This document shows, one piece after another, positions 34,299-44,952 of a stretch of DNA of 64,000 nucleotides (positions are counted from its first letter, which is position 1; each line of letters starts with the position of its first letter). The stretch covers positions 62,001 to 126,000 of the forward strand of contig JADNYJ010000004.1 in assembly GCA_015501075.1 (NCBI GenBank). The letters run 5' to 3'. Both the position numbers and the translations under genes were made by a program. The DNA is from Gymnopilus junonius (taxonomy: Eukaryota; Basidiomycota; Agaricomycetes; Agaricales; Galerinaceae). The notes beneath the pieces are model-generated. The model searched no databases and was not told where the DNA came from. It was given only the letters and a program-made list of their open reading frames with translations.

Positions 34299-34762
34299 TT
34301 ATCTGGAGGGATTTACGGTAAATCCAGCTCGCTTTACACTGGATTTACACAAAGTGAGCTGGTTCATTTCCGCTGTAAAGCCAGAGCCTCGGAGTGATGG
34401 GTGGCTCAAGCTCTCCCGAGCATGCCGGTGTGAGCTCAGGTACACTCTAGACACGTCTTTTCCATACCTTTGAACTTCAAAAAAATTTCTCTGCCTCCTG
34501 AAAAGAATGCTGAAATTTTGGTGATCTATTCTCTTTGACTAAAAAATTTCCCTTGAGTCCCTACTGTACATGACTCTAAAAAAAGCCTTTGTAATTGACT
34601 TCCTTTTTGACTTCCTTTCCGCAAGCTCGGCTACCTTCATGTGCAATCACATCACACCTAGCCCAGAACTGGACGAGTTCTGATGCATTCCGGGGCACCA
34701 TCCTCAGGTCCGTGCTAAAAATATCTGGCTTTACGGGCTTTACAGTAAATCTATCCAAATAA
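34299..34762. repeat. TIR element (MITE candidate), ~464 bp
   Basis: The left end TTATCTGGAGGGATTTAC and the reverse complement of the right end TTATTTGGATAGATTTAC continue to match for about 27 bases (22 identical). Non-coding. No clear target duplication. Confidence 0.45.
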
Positions 34763-34792
34763 CCCTACTTAATTGTTCTCATCATTGAGCTT

Positions 34793-34830
34793 GCTTAAGT
34801 AATCGTGTCTGAAAACCCGATTATATAAGC
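34793..34830. repeat. hairpin repeat, copy 3
   Basis: GCTTAAGTAATCG ... CGATTATATAAGC; a degenerate copy of the 33366 hairpin. Confidence 0.7.
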
Positions 34831-34843
34831 ATAGCAGTTGATG

Positions 34844-34880
34844 GCTAAGTAATCAGGGTTTTGGAACTGATTACATAAAC
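34844..34880. repeat. hairpin repeat, copy 4
   Basis: GCTAAGTAATCAG ... TGATTACATAAAC; the most degenerate copy, 13 bases after copy 3. Confidence 0.6.
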
Positions 34881-35290
34881 AAATCAACTAGGTCATGTAA
34901 ATATAGTATGAGCATCTGGGAGGTGCAGGGAATACTTCCATCCCATTCCATACACTGCCTATTTTGGAAAGATCACCCACAATATGAGGAAATTCTTTCA
35001 TCAATCTTGATATTCAGGTTATATAAAAGACAAAACTTGCTTCTGGTAACCTCATTCCATAGGTGTGTCTCAATGTAATAAACTAGAAGGTTACTTGCTT
35101 TTAACAACTTACTGATATGTGGTTATCAAAGAAATTGATGTGGTTCTCAAGCACTCTGGTGAAGTCCCCTAACTCCACTATGTGGTTATTATGTGCAAAA
35201 TTTTTGAACTGCAAAGTCAAATTCTCTTAGTGAATCACTGCTGTTTATTTCTCAAGATCTTTGATGACTCAAGCTCCCTGATGCAATTCT

Positions 35291-35867
35291 CAGTAGTGTT
35301 TGAAGGTCTAGTTAGGTCTGGTTTTTGGGGTCCCAGGGTTGCTAACTGAGACCAAGACTGGTTAGGCTTTCTTCCCAGACCCAAAATAACTGAAAATAAC
35401 TGCAAAAAAACTGTTAACCACAGTTACTAACAGGTTAAGACTGAAATATTAAAAACTGGTCATAACCAGCTATAACCATTGGCAATTGCATCTTTGTCAC
35501 TCAGGATAACTTGTTGTAGTTTTTGTAAGCTTCAAAATGACCTCAATAACATTAAATTTGGTTAAAAAATGGCTGAGTTATGAATTTTTAACTGGAATCT
35601 ACTCTTTTGGCTGATATTTCACAGTTTTTAGCATAACTTAATGAGTTTTTGGCCTAAAAATATGATATTGGGGTTGTTTTGATGGGTAGAATTAGGGCTG
35701 CACATTAACTGGTCTTAATCAGTCACTTACCAGTCTCATAACTGCAAAAAGACCTGTTAGTTAAAGTTCAAACTAGGCTAACCACTAACCATGGTCCAGT
35801 TATTTGCAGTTAGGGCCAGGTTAGGTCTTGGTTAATTTCCAGTTAACTAAGCTAACCCTCAAACACT
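35291..35867. repeat. hAT-like MITE candidate, ~577 bp, TSD AATTCT
   Basis: It starts CAGTAGTGTTTGAAGG and ends CCCTCAAACACT, with AGTGTTTGARGG as the inverted terminus. AATTCT flanks it at 35285-35290 and 35868-35873. The interior is dense in AACTGG/CCAGTT/GTTAG repeats and has no ORF. CAGT-type termini suggest a hAT relation, but hAT elements normally give 8-bp duplications. Confidence 0.5.
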
Positions 35868-36283
35868 AATTCTTGAGCTCTCTGATGTGGGTTTCTATTG
35901 TAGCCATTTGCACAGATATATTGTGGATTGCATCTTTGTATTATAAATGTTTTACAGACCCAGATAAGCAACAATTGATATCAGAAGTTCAAGTACAATA
36001 AATCACTCAATAAGACAGGGTATTGTGCATCTATGATAATGGACTTACTAATGCCAACCCCATTCATCACAATATGGTTGTACATGGTGTGGTTGTAGGA
36101 TCTGATGTCACTGCCCCTCCCACCACTATCTCCATTTTCTGATTTTTCTCTAAGTGTGTGTTGTTTTATTGTAATCAACATCTTACTATAGTATAATTAA
36201 TACAGAGTAACTATATAGCATTCTCCCAATGCTCTACCACTGCTTTCATAAAGCAGGAAAAGCATTGTCCTGCCATGCAAAGT

Positions 36284-37139
36284 GGTGGCCCACTAAAACA
36301 AGTATTGGGAATCAAAATACATCAAGGGGATCATATTATTATCCTCTTGCAAACACATTTTATCGATATCCTACTCAAGAAATTTAAATTACAGGATGCC
36401 AACCCTGTAATGACACCCCTCGATCCCCATGTTAAACTTGATGACAACACCAAATATGGAAATGTCAACAAGGAGGATGAAGAAACTTTGATCTCTCACA
36501 GATATGCAGTGCTTATTGGATCATTGATGTACTTGGCACACAGAACATGACCGGATATTGCTTATTCAACTCACAAACTTGCGCAGTACACATCAAATCC
36601 AAAACCAAAACACTGGGCAGCTGTAAAACAAATATTTCATTACCTCAAAGGTACCTGGAACCATGCTCTCATATTCAGAGGAGAAGAAGATCATTTATTA
36701 AATAATCAATTACACATCTATTGTGATGCTGATTGGGCTGCCGACCTTGACAGAAAATCAATCAGCAGTTATGTAGTTACTATGGCAGGGGGGGCCATTG
36801 CCTGGAGCTCGAAAAAGCAAAATACTGTTGCTCTTTCAACAGCTGAGGCAGAATATGTCTCCACCACTCATATTGCCAAACAAGTAATTTGGCATAGATC
36901 TTTATTTTTGGAGCTCGATTTACCAATCCCAACAACCTCCACTATTTTTTCAGACAATCAGGCAGCTATCTCAATTTCTCACCACCCGGAATTCCATGCG
37001 AGAACAAAGCATATCAACATATCTTATCATTTCTTATGAGATCTCATGGAAACTGGAATTATTGATGTAGTCTACATCAAAACGGATGAAAACCTTGCAG
37101 ATATATTTACCAAAGCACTAAATAAACCAGCACACGAGA
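36284..37139 (+). pseudogene. Copia RT tail and RNase H
   Basis: Continues RT after the insertion (GGPLKQVLGIKIHQGDHIII), then the end of RT (DANPVMTPLDPHVKL, RYAVLIGSLMYLAHRT, TGA at 36548-36550, PDIAYSTHKLAQ). RNase H follows: IYCDADWAADLDRKSISSY, WSSKKQNTVALSTAEAEYV (36806-36862), IFSDNQAAISI, and HARTKHINISYHFL with a stop TGA at 37037-37039. It closes with DENLADIFTKALNKPAHENFMY. Both TGA stops are at positions where Copia RNase H usually has Arg. The end of the frame is just before the polypurine tract. Confidence 0.9.
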
Positions 37140-37181
37140 ATTTTATGTATGAACTCGGAGTGTTGCCTGACCAAGGGGGAG

Positions 37182-37399
37182 TGTTGGGATAATCAGGTGA
37201 TCAGCCAACACGCGACGCGCTTAACAGCGCTTATTTATCCCTTTGCATATTAATATTCTTACTCATCCACCGTAGTACTTTCTAGTATTTAGAAATTAGT
37301 GGAATTGTCTAGTAAATAAGTACATAGGTATATAGACTGTCCAGAGGACAGTCGAGTATTTTTACAATCTCATATCAAATTATTATGCTGCACTCAATA
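37182..37399 (+). repeat. Copia 3' LTR (218 bp)
   Basis: Directly follows CCAAGGGGGAG. Differs from the 5' LTR almost only by C/T and G/A changes (for example ACACGCGACGCG versus ACACGTGACGTG). Followed by the target duplication ATATC. Confidence 0.93.
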
Positions 37400-37404
37400 A
37401 TATC

Positions 37405-37480
37405 CAGTGACAATTGTCAAGGCAGCGAGTTGGTCTTGGTGGAACCAGGGCTTGTTTTAAAGCTCAGGAATGGTGATATG
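37405..37480 (+). pseudogene. TET-A, part 3 of 4: catalytic core continuation
   Basis: With one copy of ATATC retained, the frame reads on from ...DKDICIVLVIS into SDNCQGSELVLVEPGLVLKL and RNGDM, the double-stranded beta-helix segment after the HxD motif. TET-B has SDCVGRELVLVEPSVVLRM there. It stops at codon ATG (37478-37480), where the 22.6-kb element begins; the next codons of the gene are at 60104. Confidence 0.85.
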
Positions 37481-37523
37481 TACGGTGTTCGAGAACTGCA
37501 TGGATGAATTTCGACTTTCAATT
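37481..37523 (+). repeat. left TIR of the 22.6-kb element
   Basis: Starts TACGGTGTTCGAGAAC and ends TTTCAATT; pairs with 60055-60097. Confidence 0.9.
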
Positions 37524-37584
37524 TTTGATTGTCCATTGTACACGGGTCAGGCCGACTTTTAAGCTCTGCTCACACACATTATCA

Positions 37585-37860
37585 ATGTCGACGATGGCCT
37601 CTACTTCACCTGTAACACCCTCAGCACAGCGAGTACATGATGGGAATGACAGGAGGGGTGATTGGGAAGGACTATCAGGGTGCATTACAAGCACCTATCG
37701 AAAAACACTTGCTGATTCTCATGGCTATTCCAGATCCTTGGCTGAGAGGACGTTTGCCAACACCATCACTGGCAAGAACGTAACTTCCCTCCTTGTGCAT
37801 ATTGACAAGCTGGAGGTCTGCTGGCACATCCATCACCAACTCCCTCACATGCAAGAGTGA
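37585..37860 (+). CDS. small uncharacterised ORF next to the left TIR
   Basis: ATG at 37585; 91 codons, no stop until TGA 37858-37860. Sequence: MSTMASTSPVTPSAQRVHDG, then GCITSTYRKTLADSHGYSRS, FANTITGKNVTSLLVHIDKL and HHQLPHMQE. It has normal amino-acid composition and retains several Arg codons. No domain is recognised. It sits 62 bases inside the TIR and points inward. It could be a first exon, since the TGA is again of the CGA-derived kind, or a small element-encoded protein. Confidence 0.35.
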   Translation: MSTMASTSPVTPSAQRVHDGNDRRGDWEGLSGCITSTYRKTLADSHGYSRSLAERTFANTITGKNVTSLLVHIDKLEVCWHIHHQLPHMQE

Positions 37861-38600
37861 GATGGAGTCAATCCATGCCCATTGACACAAGTGACAAGGT
37901 ATGTCAAGCATGTGATCACAATATCAACTGCGATATCATGATCACATTGATTTTTTACTTGATCTTATTGCAAATTGTGTAATCTGATACTGTATATTTC
38001 AGATTCCCAGTGTAGATAGTGTCCGCCATATCTTGACATGTATTGTATCCTAGCATGTTCATCACCCTCTCCCTCGCAGGCAATAGTGAGCTGCGAGATG
38101 GAGTTGGTTCACTCATCCCAGTTCCTCACATCACGGTCATGTTTTGCCTGCGCGTACGCACCCTTTCTCACCCCTGGATTTCCTATCCATTGCTTCCGAC
38201 CCATGTCACCACCAGATCTCATCCTTCCTTGCATGCAAAGCAAGTGTCACCACTGTCTGGTGTTTCTCATGTACAAGGTGTCTTGCCCTCATACAGGCCC
38301 TCTCTTGTTACTCACATCATCACTGACAGTCTCAATTTCCTTGCGGACTTTCATTGCAGACTTTCATTGTAGATAAATAGTGGGATTCATTTTTGTAGAG
38401 TAGACTAGCAAAATTTAGTGGCAGTCTGAGTCTGCTAAGGGTTGTTGAGCTAAAGTGTTCTTATGAAGATCATATCTGTGATCATCAACGAAGCTGCATT
38501 ACTGACTGCCCAATGTCAAGGCCTCTGAAGATTCACTAGCATTGAATGGGTGGACGTAAAACAGGTGAAATTCAATCAATTATCAGATGCACATGAATAC
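37861..38600. other. no clear gene
   Basis: Overlapping open frames at 38038-38376 on the plus strand are Ser/Pro/Leu-rich and none is convincing. The region separates the left-end ORF from the integrase gene. Confidence 0.4.
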
Positions 38601-38604
38601 AAGG

Positions 38605-40380
38605 CTAAACTCCCTCCTCTTCTGCCTCCCAGTCATTGTTGTCAATGCAATAATTCACCATGTTACAAAATATCTCCCATCCAAACTTTGCAAGTAAGAT
38701 TGGCGATCCAATTGCAGCATATGTTTTCTCACATAATGCTACTTCCTCATCTGTTCCAAATTGAAGTAAGTCTGGCTGATCGAACTTGAGGAGAAGCTGG
38801 TCAATATCTTTCTCTGGAACTTTAATGAGACAGTCTATCAATTCATGATCTTCGGGGAAGTTATAGATATCAATATGTCGGGTGCTGCTCGGCAAGAGAA
38901 TCTTTTTCTGCTTTCTGATCTTATGGTTCTGATTTTCTTCTACAATCTTGTCAAGATGCTTCTGAATGATCTGCCCCCAAAGCCAAGAAGATATTGCTCT
39001 GTAAAATAGCAAAATGTTTGAGGGAATTATAAGAGATGCCAAATGTGAACTTACACATGGGTTGGATCTCCCTGATGGAATCCAGATGCTATCTTGCCTA
39101 GTTGGTACTCATGAGTGACGTTGGACAATTCCTTCTCCCACAGTGGGTGCCAACTCCTTTCACGAGTAATATTAAATGTGCTTTTGACTGCCTTAAAAGA
39201 TGGAAGGATGTCTTCGGGAACATCTGCATAAAGTGCCCTGAATTCAAAATAAAATCAGTTCATGTTTGTTGGATAAGGGAAGGCTCGAAGACTGACCTCA
39301 TTGATTTGACAAGGGATATAAGTTTTCCGACCTCTGTTCCTTTATCCATCATAGTGGAAAGAGCCATATCTATTGGATGAAAAGGTGAGGCAAAAGTTAA
39401 AACAAGACTTGGAAATTATACATCCTACCTCCTTGTTTCTTGATGAGTTGGAGGTATAGCGCAGGTGGCAGCTCCTGTACACGAGCATTTGGCATTGCCC
39501 AAAGCCCAAGTTCCATATGTGCACACTTGTCTGCTATGCCCCAGACTGCAATGCCCATTGATTTCAGTATCTTTTCATGACCATCTATGCACCATTCCTC
39601 ATTTGGACCAAGGGACCACAGACCATGTGGATGAGCTTTTTTAATATAGGGATTACAACCGTCAGTGGCATCTTTATCTTGGGCAGCCTGATATGCCATG
39701 ATGCCATCCCTGGAGGATAACATTATGTGACTTTCAAATGATTTACTTCCAGTCGAGGTAGTAATGAACTCACTGATGAATATGAATCCCTTGGAGAGCA
39801 AGTTTCTCCTGTACTGTACAACAACCCCATTGTCCAATGGGATCTTCTTCAGTAATGATGTTGATAGCGAGTGCTTGCTCCTCAAGCATGAGACCATTTT
39901 GTCTGACAGTTACAATGTTGAAATCTTTTGAATATTTCTGAACAGTTTGAAGCCTGGCAAATGATGTCATGGGAAGATGAAGATGAAAGAAAACATCATC
40001 TCGAAAGGGAAACTTATGCCACAGTGACTCCATACTCTTTCTCCAGAACCCTGGGCACATTCTTTTGAAGAACCCCATGATCTGAGTACCATTGGAGTAT
40101 TTGAGGGAGCTGGGGAAGTTCTTTGACTGACATAGGCAAGATGTAGGGTCAGGTAATAGGTTTATGCAGAGAGGCATATATATGACATATGCAATGGTGG
40201 TCCTGAACGGTGCTGGTTTCTTCCAGTTGGATTATTGGAGCATTTATGAGTAGTGCATGGCATCCTTGTCGAAGTTGGATGGCAATGATTTTAGGGCTGT
40301 ACAACTCCCATTTTAAAGATGTTGAGACAATGGTCTGTTGTTTCAAGTGATTGTGGTGGGTCTGCACCTGGGTAGCAGTC
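38605..40380 (-). CDS. rve/integrase-like DDE protein, multi-exon
   Basis: On the minus strand: an N-terminal region (MTSFARLQTVQKYSKDFNIV ... QALAINIITEEDPIGQWG, then TVQEKLALQGIHI), next MLSSRDGIMAYQAAQDKDATDG and LWSLGPNEEWCIDGHEKI with the first catalytic Asp. After an intron (39358-39419) comes MALSTMMDKGTEVGKL with the second Asp, and after further introns IISWLWGQIIQKHLDK-like sequence, RKQKKILLPSSTRHIDIYN and the C-terminus EAEEEGV at 38605. The order matches the large fungal family annotated as integrase core domain proteins. It is the gene closest to a TIR and the best candidate mobiliser of the 22.6-kb element (inference). Frames change between 39770 and 39900, as expected of introns or lesions. 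Confidence 0.65.
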
Positions 40381-40911
40381 TCGCAACTGTCATCAAACCC
40401 CTACCCAAAATGCCAAGGCCAAGTACAGACAATGAAGTTTAATGAAGTGTAAGGAATGGGCCATATTGAGAGTGGGTCTTCAGACATTGGTCAAAGCTGT
40501 TACTTAGAATGTTGAATTCATTCATCATCTTTTTTTTGTGTTGTTATTCATTGTCTAAATATTCCCAGATTCTCTGGCCATCCATTTTTGGTCATGAATT
40601 TACCATTCTAAGTAACAACTTTGACCTTCGGAACATCTGAAGACTGCTCTCAACATGGCCCATTCCATACACTTCATTGAACTTCATTGTCTGTACTTAT
40701 TCCTGGCTTTTGATGGTCAATGGAAAATAATGCCAGTTTACTATTTTGGTTATTTTCTGTATCTGGAGGGGAATATTGACTGGGTCCAAAGGCCAGTACT
40801 TTCCCTGATAATGATAAGTGCATTGTCTTGTCCTTTACTCAAAAAATATATAAAAGGTATTAACTCTTCTGTACCTTTTCACCCTGTCCTTTCTTGACTC
40901 TGTCTTCACAA
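40381..40911. other. intergenic; inverted repeat
   Basis: GGAATGGGCCAT (40453-40464) and ATGGCCCATTCC (40654-40665) are complementary and each is extended by matching sequence (TTCATTGAACTTCATTGTCTG and its complement near 40420-40450), making a roughly 270-base hairpin-capable MITE-like structure. No gene. Confidence 0.45.
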
Positions 40912-41655
40912 ATGGCTTGCTCTGGATGCTCTTGACTTTACAAATACTTACCGGAAGGCAAACATTGTGATTCATGTGGACAGCTGGCTGCTAACAACAC
41001 CTCCAAACCTGTGGATGATTGGCCACTCTGTAACCTTTGTGGGAGTGCTTACAAGTTTCTTAAAGGAACAGTTTGTGCACCATGTGAAGCTCGAGAGCGA
41101 GGGGAGGACCTACCTCTACAGTCTTCTAGCCAGGCAAATCTAGCAGCTGAGCTAGCCTCTGATCATTTGGACCCTGTTCGTGAAGCGATCTCCCAGCCTA
41201 CCAATCCTCACACTGCTAGTAGCTACTCGACTCCTGCTGTTAATATTGGCTCAAGTTATGATCCAACCACTGATGTATGTCATTAATTTCCTTGCTGTCA
41301 TCACTTTAAAGCCTCATCTTATTTACATCATACAGCCTCGCCAGCCCCATGCCACTTCAATGCTTGATCACCTTGCTTCCAATTATAGGCAGGTTTATGA
41401 ACATGCTCAAAGCAAGGCTAATGCTTCTGCTCTCAGAATGGCTAAGCCCAAGCCCACTGTCCCCATTGTCAAAAGCGCTTCTGTTTCAAAGCCAATTCCA
41501 AAGGTTCATGTTGCAGTATGTCTTTTTTTATCTTTTGTCCTTTGAGTAGTACTGTAGTACTGTTGACATTATTTTTCAGATCACCCACATTGAGAACACT
41601 AATAATACATCAGGAAAACATGTTTTAGCTCTGCACCTGACTGTGAGTAGACCAG
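40912..41655 (+). pseudogene. Cys-rich (CX2C finger) protein, N-terminal part of a kinase-linked family
   Basis: ATG at 40912; MACSGCS, a TGA at 40933-40935 (Arg expected), LYKYLPEGKHCDSCG, then WPLCNLCGSAYKFLKGTVCAPCEARERGE. This gives four C-X2-C pairs that could form two zinc fingers. Two introns (GTATGT near 41275-41335 and 41517-41579, each ending CAG) separate QPHATSMLDHLASNYRQVYE and ITHIENTNNTSGKHVLALHL. In Agaricomycetes such Cys-rich starts often precede alpha-kinase domains, but none follows here before the oppositely oriented transposase. It may be truncated at about 41655. Probably decayed. Confidence 0.5.
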
Positions 41656-41848
41656 GAAAATCCCATGATCTTTGGTCACATGGAAGCTTATCAGAGCACT
41701 TTCACAGCTCTGTGTTACTCTGAGCTTCTCTGCAATGCAGAACTTTGTAGACATCATGGTAGATCAAATTACAACAAGCATAAGTTATTAGAAGGCCTTC
41801 AGCCAGTGTAGTGTACATTAAAGTTGATCAATAAAGACTGTCTACATT

Positions 41849-44800
41849 CTACCAAATTGTCTGATAACAATATTTACTAACCCAGTTATTAACTAAAAAG
41901 CTCTCTGCTTTGTCAAGAACATTTGTTGAATTCCACTGATTTTGGTCTGCAGCTTCCTTGAATACAGGAAAGAGCATACAACTTTGCCTGATGCTGGTTA
42001 CTGGAAGAACTTCACCTGGTGGGTGCCCACTAGCCTCTGGTTTGGGCTTAGAAATTCTATACATGCCATGCTGGACAGAAGGTTCAGATGGTAAGTGGGT
42101 ATACCACTCAACATATGCAAGTGGAACTTTAGGCCATGCTTCCGGTGCCGGGATTGGTGCTCCAGGTGCAGGTATCAAATCCAGAAGGCGAAAAATGACT
42201 TTCAACTGGCCTATTCTTGTCCCTAAGTGGAAATTAGAGTACTGAAACTCAGAGAAGAACCTTGCCTACACACCTGCAAGTCCATGTGATTCTGCTTCAT
42301 CAGTAGTCATTACAACAACTGTATCAAAATGGCCATTTGGAAGCTTTGCAGACTTTGGCATGGCCCTGACAATATCCTTTTCGCCTTCAATTTCATTGTG
42401 TAAAGCCACCCAGTGAAAGCGAAACATGTTGTAGACATCAAGATGGGTGATTGGCAAAGGTGCAGTCTCCAGAGCACATTGACATAGTGGTGAAGGATCC
42501 AAAAAGGTATTTAAATATTTCTTCAGGTGGAAGGAAAAATGAGGGGCATTATGAAGAGTTTCAATGTGGGTGATAGCTCGCCTAGGGTAGTCAGGGCATT
42601 TAGCAATTGCCTGAAGAGGTTGGGATAAGCTGGGTATCTGAGAGCCTGTAGACTAGGGCTTTGTGGTTCGTAGCTGGATAACCATATTAAAAAACGTGAT
42701 CTTCTCCTGCCGACAGAGCCAATGAATCATTTGCGGAAATTCATCCCATTGATTGGTGGCCCTCCAACCATGCTTAGCAAAGTCAATGTGAAGATGTTCA
42801 AACATTTCAGTGTTGTAGTTGTCAGTTGTTCTGAAGAGCTCAATGCTTTCAATGTAGTGGGAAAGAGAATGTAACTTGGGAAGATTCAGATGTTCTTGGC
42901 ATTTGACATCGACAAAGTAGCTTTTGTTATCATGGAATTCCTTGAGAGCAGTTCTTAAATAGCCCAGAGTTTCGTTGTTGTGAGTTGGATACTGCGCAAG
43001 GTATATGAAATCAAGCAGTGCCTTCATGGCCTTGATCCCAGGAGTAGCCATAACACTGACCAAGCAACCTAGAAGTATCTTTGCCATATTCTTTCATTCT
43101 GATCCTGAGATCTGTGAGAGATTGGAAATGCCATTCTTGAAATGTCAGAGCCCATTGCCAAAAGAAAGAGATCGAATTCTTTGGTCTAGTTTCTTTTCAC
43201 CCACGACACTTTGGCACCAACTGACCAGGTGTTTGAAGATGCCTTGATACAGCTGGTGAAGAATGTCTGGCATGATTGCTTTATGGATGTCAGCAAATGG
43301 AAGATCCTGCCAAAATGGGGTAAAGACTCTGCCTGCAACATCATTGGCCATGCACTCCTTGTGGAACACCTGAGGAGACCCTTGAGCTTGGGCCTTTGCA
43401 TCATTGATGATCTGCTGAGTCCATGTTTTAGTCCTAGGAGGCAATACGGCAGGATCCTGAAGTTCCTTGGCTGGACAATGGCACTTGGGGCAAGTGCTGT
43501 ACTTAGTACAGGCAACGAGACATTGTTCAGGGTAGTCCACCACGTAGCATGCAAGGATTGGAAAGACCAGCCTCACTGCTCCATCACTGCAAGTCATTCG
43601 GATGCCTTCCTTTCCTGCCTTCTTCAGAGGGTGAAGCACAATGCTCATTGCTTCATGGAATATATGCTGGACCTTTGAGCGGTGTTCTGCCTCAGTCATC
43701 TCTGATCAATTGAGTTTGTCGACAGAGAGATAAGTGATTAAGATGCACGCATGTTGACTGGGCCTCCTCCGTGTCACTTTTGGCAGATTTCCAATTGTCA
43801 GATACACTGGATATGCTGATTTTCCACCAGAGAACTGGGTGAGCTGCATCTTGTCTGTTGCTATAATGATAGGAGCAATGGTGGCACCCTTGGGCAGGAG
43901 GTTCTAAGTAGGCATCAAGAAAATGAGTGACCAAGCAATTCATCACCAAAGTGATTGATCACCTGAACTGCATGCCACCATTTACCTGTCCACATCTCAG
44001 AGAATATTCTGGACTTCCTCCCTTCATCAGTGAAGACTTTCTTTGGACAATAGACTCTCTCCTTCTCAAATGCGGGGTTGGCAAAAAGACTCTTGACAGC
44101 CTCAACAGGATCTCTGAAACGTATAGTGTACACTTCCTCTGGTCAGTCTCGGAATGAGAGGTGTCATGTTTGCCAATCTCCAGCTCATTCAGGGATTGAA
44201 TCAACTTTCTGATGTAAAGTGCGAACATTGTTGTATGATAATCCAAGCTTTTCTTTGACCTGAACAAAGTGAGAAATATTCTTTCAACAATAATAAAGAC
44301 AGCATACTCCAGGAATAGCGAGCAAGCGATTTACAGCATTATGGCCGGGTCCATCCTTCACAGCCCATTCTGCAAATCTCCAGTCCAGCTCTGAGTTGAA
44401 AGGATGATGCTCAGATAAAGGATCTTGCATTATAGTGTCACCCTCTGGATCTGTTGTTATGAATTGCTGGTCTGCATGCCCAAAGATCTGACCAGCACCA
44501 GGATAAGGAGCTTCCTCTCTAGTATCCTCATCATCGTCCAGAGACCTGTGCATGTTAGGATGGGATCTGTTGGGTTGTGAAGGTCCTGCCTGTGGCTCAT
44601 TGGGTAAGAGAATAAACTCATCTTGATCGATATCCTCTGATGGCAGGACATCAACATTTCCCTCTTCCAAGTTGGGCCAGTCTGACAAATCCCAGTCAAA
44701 TGAAGAAGCGGCCTCTTCAGCAAGTTGTTGCTGCAGTATAGCTTGATCTAGATTATACGGGGATGGCATTGGATCTGGCAATGGCTGTATGTCGTCCAGG

Positions 44801-44952
44801 CCAAAGGCTTTGATTTTGCCCTTTCTATACCACTCACAAGATTTGGCAGAGGAGAGATGTGCATTGAGTCCTTGGAAGGTCTTGAAGATCTTGGAGCAAG
44901 CAGGGCAGCCAGGGAAGTCATTGTCTGGGAAATGTGGCATAATGTCCAGCAA
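41849..44952 (-). pseudogene. Plavaka-type transposase, near-complete
   Basis: On the minus strand: a C2H2-like N-terminal finger (CPACSKIFKTFQGLNAH), acidic linker, WRFAEWAVKDGPGHNAV, RFRDPVEAVKSLFANP, SEMWTGKWWHAVQV, and the segment read as IIIATDKMQLTQFSGGKSAYP. Then come MTCSDGAVRLVFPILACYV, DYPEQCLVACTKYSTCPKCH, PFADIHKAIMPDILHQLYQG, ALLDFIYLAQYPTHNNETL, FRTTDNYNTEMFEHLHIDFA, and a C-terminus with LAYVEWYTHLPSEPSVQHGM. This series is the Plavaka family, EnSpm/CACTA-related DNA transposases of mushrooms. Several introns; one TGA (minus 43708-43706) at a likely Arg. It is the better-preserved transposase in the element and an alternative mobiliser, or a nested passenger whose own ends I could not find. 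Confidence 0.8.

Larger units (their letters stand above)
32650..36283. other. ~3.6-kb AT-rich non-coding insertion in Copia RT
   Basis: The reading of RT stops after HFDIKSL and resumes with GGPLKQVLG, so everything between is extra. It contains no gene I can support. It does contain a 31-bp tandem duplication at its left edge, four copies of a hairpin, a CpG-rich patch and two TIR-bearing MITE candidates, listed separately. Exact ends and target duplication could not be fixed; two small hairpins (36239-36272) lie near the right edge. Confidence 0.65.
29070..37399 (+). mobile_element. Ty1/Copia retrotransposon inside the TET-A catalytic core
   Basis: LTRs at 29070-29287 and 37182-37399 (218 bp each) start TGTTGGGATAATC and end CTCAATA. 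The 5-bp target duplication ATATC is at 29065-29069 and 37400-37404. Gag, protease, integrase, RT and RNase H are in Copia order, with the polypurine tract CCAAGGGGGAG just before the 3' LTR. About 3.6 kb of non-coding sequence (about 32650-36283) is inserted in RT. A truncated relative lies at 62077-62356. Confidence 0.95.

Noticed and set aside
36180..36285. tRNA-derived SINE head on the minus strand (GTGGTAGAGCATTGGG resembles a box A)
   Set aside because: No box B or cloverleaf can be formed, and no A-rich tail or duplication is seen.
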